NCBI GenBank assembly: GCA_035545895.1
Contig: DASZXJ010000066.1
Coordinates: 1-14,363, forward strand
DNA from: DASZXJ01 sp035545895
GTDB lineage: Bacteria > Planctomycetota > Phycisphaerae > Tepidisphaerales > Tepidisphaeraceae
Direction: 5' to 3'
DNA: 14,363 bases
How positions within the stretch are numbered: the first letter of the stretch is position 1; the number at the start of each line of letters is the position of its first letter. Made by a program: the position numbers and the translations under genes. Below are positions 1 through 6,388 of the stretch, one piece after another. Under the pieces are notes generated by a model. It saw nothing but the letters and a program-made list of their open reading frames with translations. It was not told the origin of the DNA and searched no databases.

Positions 1-17
1 GCGCGGCGGTGCCGCGC
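1..17. repeat. GC-rich perfect hairpin at the window edge
   Basis: GCGCGGC, loop GGT, then GCCGCGC forms a perfect 7-bp stem. It begins at the first base, so the stem may be longer outside the window. No T-run follows, so it is not a complete intrinsic terminator as seen. It ends 24 bases before the flgE start and could be an intercistronic hairpin, or part of the end of an upstream gene: no stop codon is visible in these 41 bases in the two other forward frames. Confidence 0.5.
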
Positions 18-30
18 GAGACTTGCGCAA

Positions 31-35
31 AAGGA
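31..35 (+). promoter_or_regulatory. Ribosome binding site that fixes the flgE start
   Basis: AAGGA lies six bases before the ATG at 42. This favours that start over the in-frame GTG at 9, whose extra 11 residues do not resemble a hook-protein N-terminus. Confidence 0.75.
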
Positions 36-41
36 ATTGCC

Positions 42-1796
42 ATGGCGCTGACAAGTGCTCTATACACCGGCCTGTCGGGACTGGATGTCAACCAGACCCG
101 CCTGAACGTGGTCGGCAACAATATCGCCAATACGAATACCGTCGCATTCAAATCCAGCCGCGCGCTATTCAAGCCGCAGTTCTATGTTACAGATATTGCC
201 GGCGCGCCACCTTCCGCGGATTTCGGCGGACAAAATCCAAGCCAGCGCGGACTTGGAGCAGTCGTCGCTTCCATTCAACAAAACTTTGGCCAGGGATCGA
301 TCGAGCCTACCGGCAAGGATACCGACCTGGCGATCGACGGCTCCGGCTTTTTCATCGTGCAGGGCAAGGAACAGCAGTACACGCGCGACGGCAGCTTTGT
401 CCGAAATTCGTCCAACCAGCTTGTGACAACGAGCGGCGATTTTGTCCAGGGCTTTGGCGTCGATCAAAATGGCAACGTGATTGCCGGCTCACTCCAGAAT
501 ATTACGATTCCGCTGGGCTCTCTCACCAGCGCCAAAGCCACTGAAAATGTGAAGCTTGAGGGCAACCTCAATGCCGATGGCGAGACCGCATCCGGCGCAA
601 GCATCCTGAACAGTCAGGCATTAACCGCCCTGAATGGTGCAGGATTGCTTCCCGCCCCGGACTCATCATCATTGCTGACGGATGTCGCAACCACGACCGC
701 CTCTTCGACGGCACTGTTCAACGTTGGCGACACATTGACGCTGGCTGCCAAAAAGGGCGGCCGCGATCTTCCGCCACTGACCTACACCGTCGACGCAACT
801 TCCACGCTCGGCGATTTGAGCAACTTCTTCCAGCAGGGCCTGGGCATTGACATGACCGTCCCTGACGATGGGAATCCACTCACCCCTGCCCAAGGCGTGT
901 CGATTGATGCCACCGGCGCGACGTCTGTCATCACGATTACCGGAAATCTTGGCACGGACAACGCGGTATCGATGGCTGGAACCGCGCTCACCACCAGTGC
1001 GGGTAACACACCGCTCATTTTCAGCGACGGACAAAACGCCGCCGGCATCAAAAGCGATCCAAATGGCGAAAGCGTTTATACAAGTTTTGTTGCTTACGAT
1101 TCCCTTGGAACTCCACTCACCGTGAATCTGACAGCCGTTCAGGAATCCAAAAGCGATACTGGCACGACTTGGCGCTTTTATGCAACCAGCGCCGACGACA
1201 CCGACGCAACGGCATTTAATCCAACGGGCCCCTTTGATGGCGCCATTCTCGGCACGGGAACGTTGTCATTTGATAATCAGGGAAATCTGCTGGACAGCAC
1301 CGGTTCGACGCTGCGAATCGATCGTACCAACACCGGCGCGACGACTCCCTTGAATGTGGTCCTCAATTTTGACTCGATGACATCGTTGACCACCCGTTCG
1401 TCGGATTTGGTGATGACCGAACAGGACGGCTCCGCCACCGGCACTTTGAATGACTTTTCCATCGGTGCCAACGGAATCATCACCGGCAGTTTCAGCAATG
1501 GATTGACGCAGACGCTGGGTCAATTGGCGATCGCGCAATTTAATAATCCAGGCGGCCTGGTTGACCAGGGCGGCGGAATGTACCAGACCGGCGGCAATAG
1601 CGGCGTGCCGGTCATTACTTCCCCGACCCAACTCGGCTCCGGCGAAATTCGCTCCGGCGCGCTGGAACTGAGCAACGTGGATATCTCGACCGAATTCATC
1701 AATCTGATCATTGCGTCCACCGGCTTTTCCGCTTCCAGCCGTGTCATTACGACCAGCGATCAGTTGTTGACCGAACTGCTCAATTCGGGCAGGTGA
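42..1796 (+). CDS. flgE: Flagellar hook protein FlgE
   Basis: Structural subunit of the extracellular hook, the universal joint between rod and filament, exported by the flagellar type III system. The predicted protein is 584 aa, well above the roughly 400 aa of enterobacterial FlgE. Residues 3-40 are the conserved rod/hook N-terminal helix with the motif GNNIANTNTVAFK. Residues 94-146 hold the conserved DLAIDGSGFFIVQ segment. Residues 343-362 (SVYTSFVAYDSLGTPLTV) match the FlgE central domain. Residues 541-584 form the C-terminal helix with LSNVDISTEFINLI. The extra length lies mostly in residues about 185-340, a Thr/Ser/Gly-rich, probably surface-exposed insertion with a segment that looks like flagellin hook-IN motifs (TYTVDATSTLGDL). 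A terminator-like hairpin follows, so flgE probably ends an upstream transcription unit. The long form could suggest a FlgE family variant, but the ends leave little doubt about function. Confidence 0.95.
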   Translation: MALTSALYTGLSGLDVNQTRLNVVGNNIANTNTVAFKSSRALFKPQFYVTDIAGAPPSADFGGQNPSQRGLGAVVASIQQNFGQGSIEPTGKDTDLAIDGSGFFIVQGKEQQYTRDGSFVRNSSNQLVTTSGDFVQGFGVDQNGNVIAGSLQNITIPLGSLTSAKATENVKLEGNLNADGETASGASILNSQALTALNGAGLLPAPDSSSLLTDVATTTASSTALFNVGDTLTLAAKKGGRDLPPLTYTVDATSTLGDLSNFFQQGLGIDMTVPDDGNPLTPAQGVSIDATGATSVITITGNLGTDNAVSMAGTALTTSAGNTPLIFSDGQNAAGIKSDPNGESVYTSFVAYDSLGTPLTVNLTAVQESKSDTGTTWRFYATSADDTDATAFNPTGPFDGAILGTGTLSFDNQGNLLDSTGSTLRIDRTNTGATTPLNVVLNFDSMTSLTTRSSDLVMTEQDGSATGTLNDFSIGANGIITGSFSNGLTQTLGQLAIAQFNNPGGLVDQGGGMYQTGGNSGVPVITSPTQLGSGEIRSGALELSNVDISTEFINLIIASTGFSASSRVITTSDQLLTELLNSGR

Positions 1797-1813
1797 TTAA
1801 AATGTGAAGGCCC

Positions 1814-1834
1814 GCCTGCTCAACACCGGCAGGC
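1814..1834. repeat. Small hairpin after flgE
   Basis: GCCTGC and GCAGGC form a 6-bp stem around a 9-base loop, 17 bases after the flgE stop. No T-run follows. It may help protect or end the flgE message together with the stronger hairpin just downstream. Confidence 0.35.
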
Positions 1835-1855
1835 AAAGGCCCATGCGATTCCCAG

Positions 1856-1898
1856 CCCTCGCGGCAGGGTGTTTATTCTGCTGTCGCGGGGGCATTTT
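1856..1898 (+). terminator. Probable intrinsic terminator after flgE
   Basis: CCCTCGCGGCAG (1856-1867) pairs with CTGTCGCGGGGG (1881-1892) over 12 positions, two of them G-U, around a 13-base loop. CATTTT follows. The stem is strong and GC-rich, but the T-run is only four bases, so termination may be partial. It separates flgE from the flbD-fliL-fliN region. Confidence 0.6.
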
Positions 1899-1907
1899 AG
1901 AATTCTG

Positions 1908-1957
1908 ATTTGTGATTGCATTGACCCGTGATCACGAATCGCAAATAAAATGATCAC
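1908..1957. promoter_or_regulatory. Nested inverted repeats before flbD (possible operator or mRNA structure)
   Basis: ATTTGTGATT (1908-1917) and AATCGCAAAT (1937-1946) are inverted arms of 10 positions with one G-U. Their 19-base loop contains the perfect palindrome CGTGATCACG (1927-1936). The core TGATCAC (1929-1935) recurs at 1951-1957, across the flbD start codon, exactly 22 bases later. The right arm ends three bases before the ATG, and no Shine-Dalgarno sequence is visible. A DNA-binding site or a start-masking hairpin are both possible; neither is shown. Confidence 0.4.
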
Positions 1958-2144
1958 TCTCACCCGCCTCAACGGTCAGTCGTTTGTCGTGAATGCCGAT
2001 CGTATCCGGTATCTGGAACAAACTCCGGACACGATCGTCTGCTGCGACAACGGTGAAAAACTGATGGTCAAGGAACCGCTGCAGGAAGTCATTCGGCGAG
2101 CCATCGAATACGCCCGTCTGGTCCGCAAGCCGATCACCGAATAA
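1950..2144 (+). CDS. flbD: FlbD-family small flagellar protein
   Basis: A 64-residue protein of the small FlbD family found in flagellar clusters of many phyla, usually between flgE and motA. The whole length matches the family pattern: MITLTRLNG at the N-terminus, a VVNADRIRYLE segment (residues 14-24), then a TPDTIVCCDNGEKLMVKE segment (26-43) and a C-terminal helix EVIRRAIEYARLV (46-58). Its molecular role is poorly known. It should not be confused with Caulobacter FlbD, a large NtrC-type regulator with the same name. The ATG at 1950 gives the family-typical N-terminus although no Shine-Dalgarno sequence precedes it. In many genomes motA and motB follow; here fliL comes next. Confidence 0.85.
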   Translation: MITLTRLNGQSFVVNADRIRYLEQTPDTIVCCDNGEKLMVKEPLQEVIRRAIEYARLVRKPITE

Positions 2145-2280
2145 TCAATTGAATCGGGGGTATCCAAAGCCATTTTTCATCTTGGCAGAAGCTGCCGGCG
2201 CGCCTTGCCGATATTAACAGAGAAGTCCCTGAGCGGGGGCTCGGTTATCGGACTGTCAGCGAAAGGCACAGGGTAGATGC

Positions 2281-2955
2281 ATGGCAGAAGAAGCGAAAAA
2301 GAAACCCGATGCGGCGCCCGCCGCTCATGCGGAAAAGCCAGCGGATAAAAAAGATGCCGCGGCAGCTCCAGCAAAAAGCAAGGCTGGGTTTCTGGCCAAG
2401 ACCCCTGTGTTGCTTGGCGGCGTGATGATCCTTGAAGCCGCTGTCCTGCTCGCTGGATTCAAAATGCTCGGAGGCAGCAAGCCCCAGGCCGCTGTTGGCG
2501 CGAGCCTCGCGACCGAAGAGGAAGGCGCCGCCGCTGCTCCCGAACATGAGGCAGCCCCGGCGCCCGAGCACGGCGCGCCCGCCGCCGAACATGGCGCGGC
2601 CGCAACATCGACCAAAATCGATAAGAAAAAGAGCGTCGAGGTTCCGGTGATCGATTTTCGCGCGCCCAATCAAAAAACCGGCAGAAAGTTCCTTTACGAC
2701 GTGACGATCTTCGCGGTCACCAAAGGCGAATATAAAGAGCGCGTTGAAGGCGTTCTCAAAGAGCGAGATGCGCTAATCAAAGACCGCGTTCGAACCATCA
2801 TCGCGCAAAGCGATCCTGAAAAACTCGGGGGCGGCGAAGAGCCGGGACTCGAAACACTCCGCAGGCAGGTCAAATACCAACTCGACGACATTGTCGGCGA
2901 AGGAATGATCGACGAGGTATTAGTGCCCAGATGCATTCCAATTCGCATGGATTAA
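2281..2955 (+). CDS. fliL: Flagellar basal body-associated protein FliL
   Basis: Single-pass inner-membrane protein that in other bacteria rings the stator around the basal body and supports motor torque. The 224 residues comprise a Lys/Ala/Pro-rich cytoplasmic tail (1-40), one membrane segment (about 41-60, with Glu52 inside it), an Ala/Glu/His/Pro-rich linker (about 70-110) with repeated EH(E/G)A units, and the periplasmic FliL domain (about 115-224). That domain shows FLYDVTIFAV, the RDALIKDRVRTIIA helix and a QVKYQLDDIV segment. Enterobacterial FliL is about 154 aa; the excess is in the tail and linker. The ATG follows a weak AGGGTAG (2270-2276). FliL is diverse, so the call rests on architecture, the RDxIxDxV-type helix and the position before fliN. 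The usual next gene, fliM, is absent. Confidence 0.85.
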   Translation: MAEEAKKKPDAAPAAHAEKPADKKDAAAAPAKSKAGFLAKTPVLLGGVMILEAAVLLAGFKMLGGSKPQAAVGASLATEEEGAAAAPEHEAAPAPEHGAPAAEHGAAATSTKIDKKKSVEVPVIDFRAPNQKTGRKFLYDVTIFAVTKGEYKERVEGVLKERDALIKDRVRTIIAQSDPEKLGGGEEPGLETLRRQVKYQLDDIVGEGMIDEVLVPRCIPIRMD

Positions 2956-2967
2956 TGAAATCAGGGC

Positions 2968-2996
2968 TTGCCGGATAGACGCCCACGGTTTATAAA
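2968..2996 (+). promoter_or_regulatory. Promoter-like element before fliN
   Basis: TTGCCG (2968-2973, 4 of 6 to the housekeeping -35) is separated by exactly 17 bases from TATAAA (2991-2996, 5 of 6 to the -10). The -10 is part of the palindrome GTTTATAAAC (2988-2997). Transcription would begin near 3003, giving a leader of about 35 bases that contains the hairpin at 3009-3031. It is inferred from sequence match alone. Confidence 0.4.
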
Positions 2997-3008
2997 CTGG
3001 TTCGCTTG

Positions 3009-3031
3009 CCATTTGGCTGCGCCAAGGATGG
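3009..3031 (+). promoter_or_regulatory. Hairpin covering the fliN ribosome binding site
   Basis: CCAT-TTGGC, loop TGC, then GCCAA-(GG bulge)-ATGG forms nine base pairs. The AAGGA Shine-Dalgarno sequence (3024-3028), nine bases before the fliN ATG, lies in the 3' arm and bulge, so folding would partly hide it. GGTGA at 3030-3034 could act as an alternative contact. Confidence 0.4.
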
Positions 3032-3037
3032 TGAACC

Positions 3038-3577
3038 ATGGCTGAAGAACAGGCACCTGCCCCGGATCCTACACCAGTTGCTGCGCCCGACGTAGCCGCT
3101 GCGGAAACAGCATCTCCAGACACAACCGCTTCAGATGCCGTTGCGCAGGCTGTTGCCCCTCCTGAAACCGGAGGCAGCGCCACGATCGATCCAGCGGGTA
3201 TCGACGAACTTCTCAAGCAGGCTCAATTTGACGATGCCACCTCCGCCAGCGCCGGTGCTCCCATGCCCGATGGCGCCGCGCCATTTGAACTTGCGAATCT
3301 CCAGCAGGTAATGCGCGATGCGCAGGTCTCAAGCATCGAACTGCTTCGCGATGTTGAGTTGAACGTGAAGATTGAGCTTGGCCGTTCCCGGATGCTGGTT
3401 GAAGATGTTTTGAAACTGGCTGAAGGATCGGTCGTTGAGTTAGATAAGTTGGCGGGCGATCCGGTGGATGTTTTTGTAAACGATCGGCTTGTCGCCCGGG
3501 GCGAAGTGCTTGTTTTGAACGACAATTTCTGCGTCCGGGTCAATGAAATCGTTGCCGGAGTCAAGGAAGAAGGATAG
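3038..3577 (+). CDS. fliN: Flagellar motor switch protein FliN
   Basis: C-ring protein at the base of the motor, needed for export-cargo docking and rotational switching. The 179 residues start with a low-complexity acidic Ala/Pro/Thr tail (1-48). A short helix motif IDPAGIDELLKQA (50-62) follows. The SpoA/FliN domain (about 100-173) shows LLRDVELNVKIELGRSRM, the LAEGSVVELDKLAGDPVDV stretch and a NDNFCVRVNEIV end. Enterobacterial FliN is about 137 aa. There is no CheC-like middle domain, so it is neither FliM nor FliY. The motif at 54-59 resembles the EIDALL segment that binds CheY-P in FliM and FliY. The stop codon overlaps the fliO GTG by one base, so translation is probably coupled. A promoter-like element and an SD-covering hairpin lie upstream. 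Confidence 0.93.
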   Translation: MAEEQAPAPDPTPVAAPDVAAAETASPDTTASDAVAQAVAPPETGGSATIDPAGIDELLKQAQFDDATSASAGAPMPDGAAPFELANLQQVMRDAQVSSIELLRDVELNVKIELGRSRMLVEDVLKLAEGSVVELDKLAGDPVDVFVNDRLVARGEVLVLNDNFCVRVNEIVAGVKEEG

Positions 3578-4269
3578 TGAAGATCGTCAACGAGTCTGCC
3601 CGCGCATGGATGCGCGGAATGGCCCTGGCTGCGTGGCTGGTCGCGCAACTGGTCGCTTGCGCTCCGAATTTCGCACAAACCACCCGTCCGATTTCCACAG
3701 GATCGATGGAATTGCAGCCGGTTCGTCGCGCAGCAACCACCGAACCTTCCTCGGCCGGTGCTCTTCCACACGCGGTTGTTCCGCATGGCGCCCTGCTGGA
3801 CTTTCAACGATTAGCGATCTCGCTGACAATCGTTATCTCCCTGATTTTCTTTCTGCGGTGGGTCGCGCGCCGATTCTTTCCCAATCTCGCCGGCTCAAAA
3901 GCCTCCAGCGTGGTTCGACTGCTGGGAAGATCGCCGATTTCGCCCAAGCAGCAGGTATTACTCGTACAAGTCGGAAAGCGGGTGCTGGTTGTTGCGGATA
4001 ACGGCGCGCAGCTTAGCCGCTTGACTGAAATCACCGAAGCTGACGAAGTGGCGTGGATCATCGGCCGGGTCAGCGGCAATTCCACGGAGTCCAGTTCGAA
4101 ATTTTCAGAGTCGTTGACCGACGCCGAACAATCTTTCGATGCCGTGGAAACCAGCCAGCCCCCGTCATCGATCGATATCGACGTGGAACCCATCGAATCA
4201 GCGCGCGGCGATCTGGATGGCTTGATGCGGAAAATCCGCGGATTGGCGAAGCAAATCGGGAATCCGTGA
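3577..4269 (+). CDS. fliO: Flagellar export apparatus assembly protein FliO
   Basis: Membrane protein that helps assemble the FliP ring of the export gate. The 230 residues start with a signal-like segment, residues 15-28 (MALAAWLVAQLVAC), after Arg9 and Arg13. LVAC at 25-28 fits a lipobox with Cys28 as first mature residue. A periplasmic linker (29-75) and one membrane helix (about 79-96) are followed by Arg/Lys residues. The FliO cytoplasmic domain (about 112-157) has SVVRLLGRSPISPKQQVLLV and the GKRVLVVADNG stretch. The tail is Ser/Glu-rich and ends in a short basic helix. The GTG start overlaps the fliN stop by one base (TAGTG) and follows AAGAAGGA (3566-3573). fliP comes next. FliO is weakly conserved, but domain pattern and position agree. 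Confidence 0.85.
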   Translation: MKIVNESARAWMRGMALAAWLVAQLVACAPNFAQTTRPISTGSMELQPVRRAATTEPSSAGALPHAVVPHGALLDFQRLAISLTIVISLIFFLRWVARRFFPNLAGSKASSVVRLLGRSPISPKQQVLLVQVGKRVLVVADNGAQLSRLTEITEADEVAWIIGRVSGNSTESSSKFSESLTDAEQSFDAVETSQPPSSIDIDVEPIESARGDLDGLMRKIRGLAKQIGNP

Positions 4270-4335
4270 GTCGTGTTGCCGTCTCGGGGTGATCGCGGCG
4301 GAGCCGTGAGAGCGGGCAACTTCAGTGCGGCGAGA

Positions 4336-4340
4336 AAGGA
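4336..4340 (+). promoter_or_regulatory. Ribosome binding site that fixes the fliP start
   Basis: AAGGA lies seven bases before the GTG at 4348. This start yields a clean signal peptide. The earlier in-frame GTG at 4273 would add 25 charged, unconserved residues. Confidence 0.65.
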
Positions 4341-4347
4341 TGCTCGC

Positions 4348-5205
4348 GTGAATCTACGTGTGCAATTCAATATCATCGTTTGGGCATTACTGCTCATTGT
4401 AAGCACGGCAACCGCGCAGGAAACTCCCGGCGAATCGCCCGCAGGAGCGACCGTGAACGAAGTATTGCCCAATTCGCCATCCAATGCTCCCAAGGCTGCC
4501 GCCCAACCATTGGTGAATACTGCCGCGCAGAAATTGCCTGATTTGTCCACACGCGAAAATTTCTCGGCTGCGATGCAGATCATCATTTTGTTGACCGTGC
4601 TGTCTCTGGCGCCGGCAATTCTCATCATGATGACCAGCTTTACGCGGATCATCATCGTCCTTTCGCTCCTGCGGCAGGCGCTGGGCACGCAGCAATTGCC
4701 GCCGAATCAGGTGCTGATTGGGCTGGCGCTGTTCATGACCTTCATTGTGATGGGCCCGACGTGGCAGCAAATCAATGATGAGGCGCTTCAGCCATACATG
4801 GACGCAAAAATAGATCAAAAAACCGCGCTGGCTTATGCGACAATTCCCGTACGCGAATTTATGTCCGGCCAGATCAGAAAAAACGGCAACGACAATGATA
4901 TTTATCTTTTTACAGATTATTTGCACCAGAAAATCACGGACTACAAGGACGTGGGAACCATGCAATTGATTCCGGCATTTATGCTCAGCGAATTGAAGAC
5001 CGCTTTTTTGATGGGCTTCAAAGTTTATCTTCCATTTTTGATTGTCGATATGGTAATTTCGTCGGTGTTGATCAGCATGGGAATGATGATGCTCCCGCCC
5101 GTGTTGATTTCGCTTCCGTTCAAATTGCTTTTGTTTGTTTTAGTTGACGGTTGGCACTTGATTACCAGCGGGCTAATGGATAGTTTTAGCGTTCTGACTT
5201 CGTAA
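4348..5205 (+). CDS. fliP: Flagellar type III export gate protein FliP
   Basis: Core subunit of the FliP5-FliQ4-FliR1 export channel in the inner membrane. From the GTG at 4348 the protein is 285 aa. A signal peptide spans 1-23 (hydrophobic NIIVWALLLIVST, then ATA before Gln24), as is usual for FliP. A Pro/Ala-rich spacer runs to about residue 68. The FliP domain follows: LTVLSLAPAILIMMTSFTR (82-100), VLSLLRQALGTQQLPPNQVL (104-123), the soluble segment with PVREFM (167-172), then LIPAFMLSELKTAFLMGF (207-224) and LLFVLVDGWHLITSGLM (261-277). All these blocks are standard family signatures. fliO precedes it by 78 bases and fliQ follows after 61 bases containing tandem hairpins. The signal peptide plus spacer makes it longer than the roughly 245-residue enterobacterial form. 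Confidence 0.97.
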   Translation: MNLRVQFNIIVWALLLIVSTATAQETPGESPAGATVNEVLPNSPSNAPKAAAQPLVNTAAQKLPDLSTRENFSAAMQIIILLTVLSLAPAILIMMTSFTRIIIVLSLLRQALGTQQLPPNQVLIGLALFMTFIVMGPTWQQINDEALQPYMDAKIDQKTALAYATIPVREFMSGQIRKNGNDNDIYLFTDYLHQKITDYKDVGTMQLIPAFMLSELKTAFLMGFKVYLPFLIVDMVISSVLISMGMMMLPPVLISLPFKLLLFVLVDGWHLITSGLMDSFSVLTS

Positions 5206-5206
5206 C

Positions 5207-5240
5207 CGCATCCAAGGACGGATGCGCGAGGCTAAACTCG
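5207..5240. repeat. Tandem intercistronic hairpins between fliP and fliQ
   Basis: CGCATCC (5207-5213), loop AAGGAC, GGATGCG (5220-5226) is a perfect 7-bp stem starting two bases after the fliP stop. CGAG (5227-5230), loop GCTAAA, CTCG (5237-5240) follows immediately. There is no T-run, so a terminator is unlikely. The pair may tune mRNA stability or the relative expression of fliP and fliQ. The fliQ Shine-Dalgarno sequence AGGAAGGG (5251-5258) is outside both stems. Confidence 0.5.
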
Positions 5241-5266
5241 GCAGCACTCAAGGAAGGGTGTGATCA

Positions 5267-5530
5267 ATGGGCTTGGATCAAGCCACAGACCTGCTCAGGC
5301 AGACTCTCGTCTTAGCATTCATTATTGCAGCGCCGATGCTGGTGATCGGAATGATCGTCGGCATCATCGTTTCGCTGTTGCAGGCAGTCACACAAATCCA
5401 GGAACAGACTCTGACTTTCGTGCCGAAGATCACGGCGATGATCGCAGCCGCGATTGTCCTCATGCCGTGGATCGCGCAACGGCTGCTCGACTATGCAGCC
5501 GCCATGTTCGCAAATGGGCGTATACCGTAA
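5267..5530 (+). CDS. fliQ: Flagellar type III export gate protein FliQ
   Basis: Small hydrophobic subunit of the export channel. The 87 residues match the family length (about 89 aa). Two membrane hairpin helices (about 13-38 and 56-76) flank the conserved loop AVTQIQEQTLTFVPK (40-54), the most diagnostic feature. The N-terminal helix MGLDQATDLLRQTL is also typical. The start follows AGGAAGGG (5251-5258) at eight bases. It lies between fliP and fliR as expected. Confidence 0.97.
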   Translation: MGLDQATDLLRQTLVLAFIIAAPMLVIGMIVGIIVSLLQAVTQIQEQTLTFVPKITAMIAAAIVLMPWIAQRLLDYAAAMFANGRIP

Positions 5531-5563
5531 GAGTTCGTGCAATCGTTATCCAGGTTTTAAGTC

Positions 5564-6334
5564 ATGGACATCGATCAGGTCCTGCAATTTGTCCCAACCT
5601 TCGTGCTGGTGTTCTTCAGAGTCACCGGCATGATGATCTTCGCTCCATTTTTTGGCAGCGATCGTATTCCACGGCGGGTTCGGCTCCTGATCGCCTTGGT
5701 CCTCGCGGCTGGAATGAGCGGCTCCGTCAAGGGTCCGGCAGCACTTCCCGAATCAAGCTGGCAACTCGCCTTGAGCATTGGCGGCGAGATGGCGTTCGGA
5801 ATCGCCATGGGAATGGCGCTGAGTTTTACTTTCATTGCCGCCCAGGGTGCCGGCGAAATCATCGGTCAGCAAATGGGCCTAAACCTTGGTGAAACGTTTG
5901 ATCCGCAATTTGGCAAATCGAGTTCGGTCGTCGGCGATCTGTACTTCATGCTCACGCTGATCATTTTCCTCTTAATTGATGGACACCGAATCATGATACA
6001 GGCGCTTCAATCCAGTTTTGCCTCGTTGCCCCTGTTATCGCTTGGCGTCGATCGCGATCTGTTGCACACATTGATATCGCTTCTGACGGCCTGCACGACG
6101 CTGTCGCTTCAACTGGCGGCGCCGTTGCTGGTGACAATCCTCGTGGTTGACCTGGCACTTGGCTGTATCGGACGCGCGATGCCGCAGATCAACGTGATGA
6201 CCGCCGGATTGACGGTTCGTTCTCTCGTTGGCATGGCGGTGACAATCGTGGGAATCGGGCTGACCGTAATCGTGATCGACTCCCATTTGAGAGACTCATT
6301 GAATTTTATTCAGTTGAAATGGTTGGGACGGTGA
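5564..6334 (+). CDS. fliR: Flagellar type III export gate protein FliR
   Basis: Single-copy subunit that completes the FliP-FliQ-FliR channel. The 256 residues fit the family (about 260 aa). Hydrophobic segments run throughout. Signatures are FRVTGMMIFAPFFGSDRIPR (18-37), GEIIGQQMGLNLGETFDPQF (97-116), and DLALGCIGRAMPQINVM (196-212). The ATG gives a normal family N-terminus, but only a weak CAGG precedes it, so translation may depend partly on upstream fliQ. fliQ ends 33 bases before. The gap to flhB is 54 bases and contains an eight-T run without a GC stem, so transcription probably continues. Confidence 0.97.
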   Translation: MDIDQVLQFVPTFVLVFFRVTGMMIFAPFFGSDRIPRRVRLLIALVLAAGMSGSVKGPAALPESSWQLALSIGGEMAFGIAMGMALSFTFIAAQGAGEIIGQQMGLNLGETFDPQFGKSSSVVGDLYFMLTLIIFLLIDGHRIMIQALQSSFASLPLLSLGVDRDLLHTLISLLTACTTLSLQLAAPLLVTILVVDLALGCIGRAMPQINVMTAGLTVRSLVGMAVTIVGIGLTVIVIDSHLRDSLNFIQLKWLGR

Positions 6335-6388
6335 TTGTTTTTTTTCGGACCGCAACCGAGCGGCGATAATGTGATCGAGAGTTAGACA

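Noticed and set aside
9..41. Upstream GTG start for flgE
   Set aside because: It would add 11 unconserved residues (with Cys and several charges) and overlap the GC-rich hairpin; AAGGA supports the ATG at 42.
2181..2215. Sigma-54 type promoter before fliL (TTGGCAG followed by GC)
   Set aside because: The required GG-to-GC spacing of the -24/-12 elements is not met. The segment instead forms a small GGCAG/CTGCC hairpin.
3543..4001. Plus-strand open frame across the fliN/fliO junction
   Set aside because: Overlaps fliO in another frame and lacks hydrophobic or domain features.
3804..4688. Long minus-strand open frame (294 codons) across fliO and fliP
   Set aside because: It lies antisense to two well-supported genes, its product is Ser/Thr/Arg-rich with no domain, and it spans their boundary. 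It is a by-product of codon bias.
5260..5892. Plus-strand open frame covering fliQ and the start of fliR in another frame
   Set aside because: The product is Arg/His/Ser-rich and featureless, while the overlapped frames encode clear FliQ and FliR.
6335..6370. Possible terminator or promoter after fliR (eight-T run, then GATAAT)
   Set aside because: No GC-rich stem precedes the T-run, and no acceptable -35 lies 16-18 bases before GATAAT. The only hairpin (CCGC/GCGG, four pairs) comes after the T-run.
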